A stretch of DNA of 40,697 nt from JBKEDC01 sp047971925 (lineage in GTDB: Bacteria; Bacteroidota; Bacteroidia; Bacteroidales; Prolixibacteraceae). The stretch lies in the NCBI GenBank assembly GCA_047971925.1, contig JBKEAC010000069.1, positions 1-40,697 of the forward strand, given 5' to 3'. Each line of letters opens with the position of its first letter. The first letter of the stretch is position 1. A program made the translations under genes and the position numbers. The notes under the pieces were generated by a model. It had not been told where the DNA came from and searched no databases. It was given only the letters and a program-made list of their open reading frames with translations. Positions 34,731 through 40,697 of this stretch are shown here, piece after piece.

Positions 34731-36188
34731 TTATGATACAGCAATCATCCGTAAAATATCCAACAAGTGAAGCCAGAATTTTTCAGTGTGCTCAATATTT
34801 ATTCGCTCTTCTGGTGAATGTGGATTTCGAATCGTTGGACCTATTGAAATCATATCTAAATTTGGATATTTCTGTAAAAATAAACCACACTCTAAGCCTG
34901 CATGAATACTTTTCACTACCGGTTCAACTCCAAACAACCTCTTATAACTCTCCACTGCTAATTGAGCAATATAACTCTGCGGCTTTGGTGTCCATCCCGG
35001 ATAGCCTTGCGAGTGCGTCACTTCAGCTCCAGCCAACTCAAACACCGCTGCAACCATTTGTGAAGCTGCTAATTTCCTACTATCTACTTCCGAGCGTTGA
35101 CTTGTAGTGAAACACACAGATCGCTCGTCAAGCTTAACCGATGCTAAATTTGTTGAAGTTTCAACCATGCCCTCCATGCGCAAACTCATCGATAAAACAC
35201 CATGAGGACATGCTAAAATCAAATCAATCAGTTTTCTATTATCAAGCTCTGTTAACACCCGATGAGGCAAATCAACCGACTTTAACAGGAATTTCAATCC
35301 CCTATCAGAATGCTGATACTCTTCCATTAACTCGGTAGCAAAAATATTAAACTCTGCCACTAAATTCTCTTTCAATGATTGCGAAACAAGCACAATCGCT
35401 TGAGCTTCTCGCGCAATTGCATTCCTCAAATTACCCCCATTAAAACTAGCCACTCTAAGCCCAAACAATTCAACGGCTTGCTTTAAAAAACGTGCCAATA
35501 TTTTATTCGCATTTCCCCTCTCTTTGTTGATATCATCGCCCGAATGCCCTCCCATTAATCCTGAAACTTCCAACTGCATTGCAAAATTTCCTGGAAGAAC
35601 TTCTTCATAACTCACTGGCAATTTAGCTAAAGTGTCCATGCCGCCTGCGCAACCCACAAAAATTTCGCCATCATCTTCTGAATCTAAATTCAGTAAAATA
35701 TCTCCCGATATAAAATTAGCTTGCAATGCAAAAGCCCCACTCAGCCCCGTTTCCTCATCTACCGTAAAAAGACACTCAATTGCTCCATGAATAATATCAG
35801 AACTTGCTAAAACAGCTAAGCTTGCCGCCATGCCAATACCATTATCCGCCCCCAATGTTGTGCCATCGGCTTTCAACCATTCACCATCTAAAACCAACTG
35901 AATTGCATCAGTATCAAAATCAAATTCCTTGTCGGAATTCTTCTCACAAACCATGTCCATGTGCGATTGCAAAACAACCGTCTTTGACATCTCTACCCCA
36001 AAAGTGGCTGGCTTCTTAATCAACACATTACCAATCTCATCGGTGCAAACAGCCAAATCATGCTTCTTCGCAAAAGCAAACAAATAAGCTCTAATCTTAT
36101 CTTCTTTCTTTGATGGTCGCGGAATTTGCACTATCTCCTCAAAATATTTCCACACAATCTGTGGACTTAAATTACTCAATTTATTCAT
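34731..36188 (-). CDS. pepD: Aminoacyl-histidine dipeptidase (PepD), M20 metallopeptidase
   Basis: 485 residues, usual PepD length. It hydrolyses Xaa-His and other dipeptides in the cytosol using two zinc ions. The metal sites are visible: VVLQSHMDMVCEK (His, Asp), GTTLGADNGIGMA (bridging Asp), TVDEETGLSGA (catalytic Glu pair), LLNLDSEDDGE (Asp) and the C-terminal IHAGLECGLF (His). The lid domain starts at LEVSGLMGGHSGDDI. Single gene with a -7 motif upstream; it lies after serA and beyond serA's terminator. Confidence 0.96.
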   Translation of the reverse strand: MNKLSNLSPQIVWKYFEEIVQIPRPSKKEDKIRAYLFAFAKKHDLAVCTDEIGNVLIKKPATFGVEMSKTVVLQSHMDMVCEKNSDKEFDFDTDAIQLVLDGEWLKADGTTLGADNGIGMAASLAVLASSDIIHGAIECLFTVDEETGLSGAFALQANFISGDILLNLDSEDDGEIFVGCAGGMDTLAKLPVSYEEVLPGNFAMQLEVSGLMGGHSGDDINKERGNANKILARFLKQAVELFGLRVASFNGGNLRNAIAREAQAIVLVSQSLKENLVAEFNIFATELMEEYQHSDRGLKFLLKSVDLPHRVLTELDNRKLIDLILACPHGVLSMSLRMEGMVETSTNLASVKLDERSVCFTTSQRSEVDSRKLAASQMVAAVFELAGAEVTHSQGYPGWTPKPQSYIAQLAVESYKRLFGVEPVVKSIHAGLECGLFLQKYPNLDMISIGPTIRNPHSPEERINIEHTEKFWLHLLDILRMIAVS

Positions 36189-36210
36189 GTTGCAATTCTA
36201 TATTTCTTGA

Positions 36211-36218
36211 CAAATATA
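36211..36218 (-). promoter_or_regulatory. -7 element of pepD
   Basis: TATATTTG on the minus strand, 22 bases before the start. A TTTG lies 22 bases further up (36244-36241), a longer spacing than usual. Confidence 0.5.
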
Positions 36219-36245
36219 CATTTTTGAATTAAAAATCACACAAAA

Positions 36246-36280
36246 AAGAAAAGCCTTTTTACACAGAAGCATAAAAAGGC
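36246..36280 (-). terminator. Rho-independent terminator of serA
   Basis: Minus strand: GCCTTTTT (36280-36273), 12-base loop, AAAAAGGC (36260-36253), followed by TTTTCTTTTTT. It lies 27 bases after the serA stop. Confidence 0.9.
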
Positions 36281-36307
36281 AATTCAATCATGACAACAAA
36301 TTCTTCT

Positions 36308-37471
36308 TTATCGAATTACTCTCACCATTATCAGCCCTTCAATTTCTTTCAACTTAACCAATAAATCGGGAGTAACTGCCGAATCTAAATCAATAATACT
36401 ATAAGACACATTAGCACGATTTTTACTAACCATATTCGTTATTTGAACACCTGCAGCCGAAAGAACCGCAGTAACTTCAGCCACCTTACCATCTTGCATA
36501 CTTGCATATGTCAAACGTGGACCTTTTGCCACACCAAGATTAACTGCTGGAAAATTCACCGAATTTAAAACATTACCATTTTCAAGATAATCTTTCACCT
36601 GATCGGCCACCATTATCGCACAATTAGTCTCCGACTCTGCTGTTGAAGCGCCCAAATGCGCCACCGTGTAAGTCTTTGGCATTTTAATATTATACGCATC
36701 AGGAAAATCACAGAAATAAGCAGAAACCTTACCCGCATTTATTGCCGCATGAATAGCCACATCATTGCAAAGTCCTCCACGAGCAAAATTAAAGATTTTG
36801 ATACCTGATTTCATTTTTGCTAACAAATCGGCATTAACAAACCCTTTCGTATCGGGTGTTTCTGGAACATGTAGCGTTAGATAATCGGCATCACCTAAAA
36901 GCGCATCGAAATTTTCAACCACACGCACACTACTATTCAACTTAACCGCATTAACTAACGACAAATAAGGATCATAGCCAATCACATGCATTCCCAAATC
37001 AACACACGCATTAGCAATTAGAACGCCAATTGCTCCAAGTCCTAAAACCGCAATTGTTTTCCCCGACGCCTCTTGCCCCGCAAAGTTTTTCTTTCCTTCT
37101 TCAACCAGTGCTGGAATTTCATCGCCTTTTCCATCGAGCGAGCGCGACCACTCAATTGATTCCATCACTCTTCGAGATCCAAACATGATACTTCCCACAA
37201 CTAATTCCTTTACCGCATTTGCATTTGCGCCTGGTGCATTAAAAACCACAACACCTTGTGCTGTGCACCTCTCAATTGGAATATTATTAACACCTGCCCC
37301 CGCTCTTCCAATTGCTTTCAAGCTTTCGGGCAATTCCTCATCGTGCATTTTAAAACTACGCACAATAATCGCATCAGGTGCTTTCTCATTATCATCAATC
37401 AAATAACTGCCTTCTGGCAATCTTTTTAATCCTTGAGCATCAATTTTGTTTAGCGTCTTAATCTTGTACAT
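36308..37471 (-). CDS. serA: D-3-phosphoglycerate dehydrogenase
   Basis: 387 residues. First step of serine synthesis, oxidising 3-phosphoglycerate with NAD. The substrate loop is GRAGAGVNNIPIERC. The NAD-binding motif is VLGLGAIGVLIANAC with the Asp of GYDPY. The catalytic Arg/Glu region is NFARGGLCND and catalytic His is in VAHLGASTAESE. A C-terminal ACT domain (about residues 322-387, KVAEVTAVLSAAGVQI) suggests allosteric control, probably by serine. serC, often its neighbour in this phylum, is not in the window. Confidence 0.95.
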   Translation of the reverse strand: MYKIKTLNKIDAQGLKRLPEGSYLIDDNEKAPDAIIVRSFKMHDEELPESLKAIGRAGAGVNNIPIERCTAQGVVVFNAPGANANAVKELVVGSIMFGSRRVMESIEWSRSLDGKGDEIPALVEEGKKNFAGQEASGKTIAVLGLGAIGVLIANACVDLGMHVIGYDPYLSLVNAVKLNSSVRVVENFDALLGDADYLTLHVPETPDTKGFVNADLLAKMKSGIKIFNFARGGLCNDVAIHAAINAGKVSAYFCDFPDAYNIKMPKTYTVAHLGASTAESETNCAIMVADQVKDYLENGNVLNSVNFPAVNLGVAKGPRLTYASMQDGKVAEVTAVLSAAGVQITNMVSKNRANVSYSIIDLDSAVTPDLLVKLKEIEGLIMVRVIR

Positions 37472-37725
37472 TTGAAAATAGTTTAATGGTTATTTTTCTT
37501 TTAATTGGTCAATTTTTACAAAGATTGTAATAATTTTGTCTCAATCTTCCATTTTACTGTTTTTTAGCATTTGTAAACCTTAATTTCACATTAAATTCCA
37601 AAACCACCAGGTTTTCGAATAGTCCCGGTCCTTACAAATCTGCTTCCAAGCAAGTTTTCACAATGCAGACACCTTTTATTTGCAATGAATTAAAATTTCA
37701 TGTAAACAAATAAAATACAAAACGA

Positions 37726-37880
37726 TTAAATCCCCAAAAAGATTCTTTTCAGGGGGTGCCGGCATTCCTCCCCACCGCATCTCCACGCCCTGCCGTCGGG
37801 CTTTTCGTTGCAATCTTTTAAGTGGGCAAAAGGCAGAGCCCACTTAAAAGGATTTCCACGCCAATCCCTCACCCTGCTGC
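37726..37880 (-). repeat. Structured intergenic repeat, family S, copy 2
   Basis: Read on the minus strand it repeats the order of copy 1 (599-737): GGGTGAGGGATTG, GTGGAAATCCTTTT, a stem-loop, AAAAGATTGCAACG, AAAGCCCGACGGCA, ATGCCGGCACCCCC and a tail. The stem is a perfect 13 bp here (CTTTTAAGTGGGC, 37815-37827, with GCCCACTTAAAAG, 37838-37850), against 7 bp in copy 1. The CTTTT/AAAAG base is shared and the apex differs, yet both pair fully. It lies about 250 bases upstream of serA. The bases between (37472-37725) show nothing I can support. Confidence 0.75.
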
Positions 37881-37959
37881 GCAACGAAAAACGCAAGCCC
37901 AAACCACAAAAACCATAAACCCTCAAACCACGTTTCCCTCCAAACAACTACACATATAT

Positions 37960-37994
37960 CAATCCCCGGCTTGTAATAAAGTTATCGGGGATTG
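37960..37994. other. Hairpin after a truncated ORF
   Basis: Perfect 9-bp arms CAATCCCCG (37960-37968) and CGGGGATTG (37986-37994), 17-base loop. It lies just downstream of the stop of the minus-strand ORF remnant and may be what is left of its terminator, though no T run follows. Confidence 0.5.
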
Positions 37995-38000
37995 TGGTTT

Positions 38001-38162
38001 TCAGTCTGGTTTAAGATTACCAAGAAGGAGTTCAGTCTGTTTGTTGACTTTATAAGTTTGCTCAACAGCATGAGCACGAGTTTTTAGCCAAGCTTGAGTG
38101 CTGTTAGGTGCTACATCAAACAAATAAGTGGCTAAATTCTTTGGCTCCGAAAGCTCAGCGCA
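38001..38162 (-). pseudogene. C-terminal remnant of an unidentified gene, cut by the family A repeat
   Basis: An open frame of about 53 codons without a start codon, ending in TGA at 38003-38001. The translated text looks like real protein (EPKNLATYLFDVAPNSTQAW, then LKTRAHAVEQTYKVNKQTEL) with balanced, helix-forming composition. The frame enters from the family A element and meets a stop (38165-38163) right at its border, 38161. The simplest reading is a gene whose 5' part was removed or displaced when the repeat element arrived. I do not recognise the family. Confidence 0.5.
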
Positions 38163-38583
38163 CTACTTACATCACTTTCCTAACTACTTAGGAACATCAG
38201 CGCACTACTGCATTGGCGTTTCTTCCATGGGAAAATCGTCAGCGCACAAGAACATTTGCGTTTCTTCCGCGGAAAAATGCCAGCACACAAGAACATTTGC
38301 GTTGCTTCCATGGGAAAAACGTCAGCACACAAGAACATTTGCGTTTCTTCCATGGGAAAATCGTCAGCGCACAAGAACATTTGCGTTTCTTCCATGGGAA
38401 AAACGTCAGCGCATAAGAACATTTGCGTTTCTTTCACGGGAAAATCGTCAGCGCACAAGAACATATGCGTTTCTTCCACGGGAAAAACGTCGCTGCACAA
38501 GTGCAATGACGCTCCTCCGCAGTTCGGAAAGCATGAAATGTGCTGTTTCAAACGACTAAAAAACTGTTTTCTAGGCATGTTTT
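38161..38583. repeat. 42-bp tandem repeat element, family A, right copy
   Basis: About eight units (CAGC anchors near 38198, then 38240, 38281, 38323, 38365, 38407, 38449, and decayed at 38491). The head hairpin TTCCTAA-CTAC-TTAGGAA (38177-38194) differs from the left copy by a paired change (C:G to T:A) that keeps the stem perfect. The tail from about 38502 to 38583 matches the left copy closely. Many units can fold as an imperfect hairpin CGTTTCTTC...GGAAAAACG. Copy number differs between the two elements (four against eight), so the array expands or contracts. Confidence 0.87.
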
Positions 38584-38653
38584 AAGATGCACGCTCTCAG
38601 CCCATCTGGGCTAATGATGTGTCGCTGAGGAATGCCAGTACACACAAAAGAGA

Positions 38654-38774
38654 GAAAAGAGGAGAATGCTATTATTATCAATTCTATCTAGAAGTATGGG
38701 CTACTTCAATTGTGTGCTTGTAAAATTCGAGAATTTCAGCAGGGAAAATGATAATTGAACACACTCCTCTTTTC
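38654..38774. other. Inverted-repeat-bounded stretch downstream of prfC
   Basis: GAAAAGAGGAG (38654-38664) is repeated inverted as CTCCTCTTTTC (38764-38774). Between them are a hairpin GAAGTA-TGGGC-TACTTC (38691-38707) and a palindrome AAATTCGAGAATTT (38723-38736). It is 121 bases long with no ORF. It could be a small MITE or a structured 3' region of prfC; I see no target duplication, so this stays open. Confidence 0.45.
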
Positions 38775-38795
38775 ATGATAATGAAAAATTGTGAT

Positions 38796-40370
38796 TTAAA
38801 ATTCACTCGTAAAGTGGAATTTCACTTCTTTAAACTCATCTTGAGTCATTTGCAATAAAAATGCAGAATCTGCCATAAAGACATCTCTACCACGCTTGTC
38901 TTTCGCCATTTTCTGATACTTCCTTTTCTTAAATTCTTCCAACACCTTAGCATTGTCACACTCAATCCAACAAGCTTTATACATTGGCATTACTTCAAAT
39001 CGACACTTTGCACCATATTCATGTTCCAAACGATACTGAATGACCTCAAATTGAAGTTGTCCAACGGTTCCAATGATTTTTCGCCCATTAAATTCGCTTG
39101 TAAACAACTGAGCCACCCCTTCTTCCATGAGCTGATCGATACCTTTGGCTAGTTGCTTCGCCTTCATCGGATCGGCATTTTCAATATACCTAAACATTTC
39201 GGGACTAAAGCTTGGCAAACCTTTAAAGTGAACATTTTCACCCGATGTAAGTGTATCTCCAATAATAAAGTTTCCTGTATCAGGAACACCTATAATATCG
39301 CCAGGATATGCCTCATCAATCACCTCCTTTTGAGATGCCATGAAAGCTGTTGGACTTGAAATGCGAATTGTTTTATCGTTTCTAATGTGCTTATAAATAT
39401 CATTACGCACAAATCGCCCGGAACACACTTTTACGAATGCTAAACGCGAACGATGATTCGGGTCAATGTTAGCATGTATTTTAAATACAAATCCAGTAAA
39501 CCCTTCTTCATAAGGACTAATTTCACGCTCTTCTGCACGCGAAACTTGAGGACTAGGAGCAATTTCCACAAAGGTATCAAGGAGTTCTTGAACCCCAAAA
39601 TTATACAAGGCAGAACCAAAAAACACCGGAGCTAACTCACCTGCCAAATATTGCGATCGGTCGAACTCTGGATAAACAGCTTCCACCAAGTCTAATTCTT
39701 CACGAAGCATTTTAGCATCGTTTCCAATGTGTTTCTCTAATTCTGGGTCGTTAATATCTTCGAATAAAAATCCTGTTTCAATTTCTTGAACATTGGGATT
39801 AAATAGATTCAAAGAACGGTTATATAGATTGTAAACCCCTTTAAAATCTGCTCCTGAGTTAATTGGCCAACTCAGAGGGCGAGTTTTGATTTTCAACTGG
39901 TCTTCAATATCTTCTAAAAGTGAAATTGTATCTCGCGATGGTCTATCCAACTTATTAATGTAGACAATTACAGGAGTTTTGCGCATGCGACAAACATTCA
40001 TCAGTTTCTCAGTTTGAGGCTCTACCCCTTTAGCAGCATCAATAACAATAATCACACTATCAACAGCTGTAAGCGTTCGAAAAGTGTCTTCTTGGAAATC
40101 TTGGTGACCAGGAGTATCTAAAATATTAACTTTATAGTCTTTATATTCAAAGCCCATCACCGATGTTGCAACCGAAATTCCCCTTTGACGCTCAATTTCC
40201 ATAAAATCAGATGTTGCACCTTTCTTAATTTTATTGCTTTTCACTGCTCCTGCCACACGAATAGCCCCACCGAAAAGCAATAATTTTTCAGTCAACGTTG
40301 TTTTTCCCGCATCTGGGTGACTCACTATGCCAAATGTCCTTCGACGTTCAATTTCTTCTTTAAATCCCAT
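38796..40370 (-). CDS. prfC: Peptide chain release factor 3
   Basis: 524 residues from ATG 40370; a TTG 8 codons upstream is in frame but overlaps the promoter motif. It is a GTPase that recycles RF1/RF2 from the ribosome after peptide release. G1 is SHPDAGKT (residues 17-24), G2 lies in ERQRGISV, G3 is DTPGHQDF and G4 is NKLDRPSRD. The RF3-specific C-terminal part (GVAQLFTSEFNGRKIIGTVGQLQFEV) separates it from EF-G. Full length (E. coli 529). Single gene. Confidence 0.97.
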   Translation of the reverse strand: MGFKEEIERRRTFGIVSHPDAGKTTLTEKLLLFGGAIRVAGAVKSNKIKKGATSDFMEIERQRGISVATSVMGFEYKDYKVNILDTPGHQDFQEDTFRTLTAVDSVIIVIDAAKGVEPQTEKLMNVCRMRKTPVIVYINKLDRPSRDTISLLEDIEDQLKIKTRPLSWPINSGADFKGVYNLYNRSLNLFNPNVQEIETGFLFEDINDPELEKHIGNDAKMLREELDLVEAVYPEFDRSQYLAGELAPVFFGSALYNFGVQELLDTFVEIAPSPQVSRAEEREISPYEEGFTGFVFKIHANIDPNHRSRLAFVKVCSGRFVRNDIYKHIRNDKTIRISSPTAFMASQKEVIDEAYPGDIIGVPDTGNFIIGDTLTSGENVHFKGLPSFSPEMFRYIENADPMKAKQLAKGIDQLMEEGVAQLFTSEFNGRKIIGTVGQLQFEVIQYRLEHEYGAKCRFEVMPMYKACWIECDNAKVLEEFKKRKYQKMAKDKRGRDVFMADSAFLLQMTQDEFKEVKFHFTSEF

Positions 40371-40391
40371 GACTTTATTTCTATTTGAATG

Positions 40392-40399
40392 CAAAAATA
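40392..40399 (-). promoter_or_regulatory. -7 element of prfC
   Basis: TATTTTTG on the minus strand, 21 bases before ATG 40370. No good -33. It supports the ATG as start. Confidence 0.4.
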
Positions 40400-40436
40400 T
40401 AAAAAATACGCTATTTGCAGCTATCTAAAAAAAAAA

Positions 40437-40697
40437 GGCTCTATGCCGAATATAGTGGGTAGCGAGAATAAATATTTTTTTTGTGCAAGGAAAATGGACA
40501 AGAACTATTTGCTCTAGCCCTCGGATTATAATCACCTTGGGAGTTGAGCGTATATTGACAAAGAGAATCTACGCTTAGATATTTATCTTCGATTTGTTAG
40601 AGTTTATAAATTTAAGGGAGCTGGTGGTGTGTTTCATATTTATGGAATTTTTCAAGCCTAATCCTGAACATCACAACCACACACAGCAAAAACAGAA
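40437..40697 (+). mobile_element. Left part of a decayed ISL3-family insertion sequence, running off the window
   Basis: The terminal repeat GGCTCTATGCCGAATATAG, continuing TGGGTAG (40437-40462), matches the left end of the MITE at 10483 in 23 of 26 positions. It is followed after 31 bases by the start of a transposase-like reading frame (see the pseudogene). The short leader between end and ATG is normal for this family. The flanking bases 40429-40436 are all A; the matching duplication would lie outside the window. Confidence 0.7.
40494..40697 (+). pseudogene. ISL3-family transposase N-terminus, frameshifted and with stops
   Basis: From ATG 40494 the frame reads MDKNYLL and stops at 40515. 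The next frame gives ALALGL, a stop, then SPWELSVY (40511-40553). The first frame resumes with AYIDKENLRLDIYLRFVR, then VYKFKGAGG (from 40548) to a stop at 40659. Joined, this resembles the ISL3 transposase N-terminus as I recall it (ALGL-x-SPW-x-V ... LDI-x-L-x-F-x-RG-x-x-F-x-CP), but the zinc cysteines are lost. At least two frame changes and two internal stops mean it is dead. It continues beyond the window edge. Confidence 0.65.

Noticed and set aside
40371..40394. prfC starting at TTG 40394
   Set aside because: It overlaps the -7 motif, and the RF3 N-terminus begins at the ATG at 40370.
1..40697. tRNA or rRNA genes
   Set aside because: I saw no cloverleaf with a conserved T-loop or any rRNA segment while reading; a covariance search would settle this.

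Overview
The window is AT-rich bacterial chromosome from a member of the Bacteroidota. Four things point there. A porT-like gene follows ubiE/menG. A secreted protein ends in the gliding-motility/T9SS type B sorting domain. Promoters match the Bacteroidota pattern TTTG/TTG-N19-TAnnTTTG, with spacing of exactly 19 in several cases, and purine-rich Shine-Dalgarno sites are generally absent. The metabolism suggests a facultative or anaerobic relative of the Bacteroidales/Marinilabiliales: 2-oxoglutarate dehydrogenase (sucAB), pyruvate formate-lyase (pflBA) and ammonia-forming nitrite reductase (nrfHA) with a system II cytochrome c maturation pair. I cannot name a genus.

Layout. 1-740 is gene-free repeat DNA: a 42-bp tandem repeat element, a run of hairpins and a structured repeat. 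844-8626 (+): HAD phosphatase, endonuclease-like lipoprotein, uvrB, sucA, sucB. 8659-10304 (+): an outer-membrane-like protein and mscL. 10475-10909 is a complete 419-bp non-autonomous transposable element (MITE) with terminal inverted repeats, an 8-bp target duplication and an internal 42-bp tandem array. 11045-12129 (+): rpsF-rpsR-rplI with a near-ideal promoter and a terminator. 12263-13531 (+): T9SS cargo protein. 13555-17698 (-): AIR-synthase-like protein, ubiE/menG, porT, FAD oxidoreductase. 17973-22171 (-): nrfH, nrfA, ccsB (ResB), ccsA. 22406-24580 (-): patatin/beta-barrel protein. 24581-25639 is about 1 kb without genes, holding two strong inverted repeats and a second kind of 42-bp array. 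25640-27289 (+): universal stress protein and a Crp/Fnr regulator. 27336-30382 (-): pflA and pflB. 30599-37471 (-): guaA, rpiA, aroE, DUF368 protein, pepD, serA. 37472-38795 is gene-free and holds second copies of both the structured repeat and the first 42-bp element, plus a truncated ORF. 38796-40370 (-): prfC. 40437 to the end is a decayed ISL3-type insertion sequence whose terminal repeat matches that of the MITE.

The protein-coding genes are mostly recognisable core genes. The unexplained content lies between them. Three unrelated tandem arrays all have a 42-bp period (four helical turns, or 14 codons). A structured repeat and a hairpin-headed 42-bp element each occur at both ends of the window, and both show paired base changes that preserve a stem. 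A MITE and the relic of its likely mobiliser sit 30 kb apart. These are the leads I would follow first.
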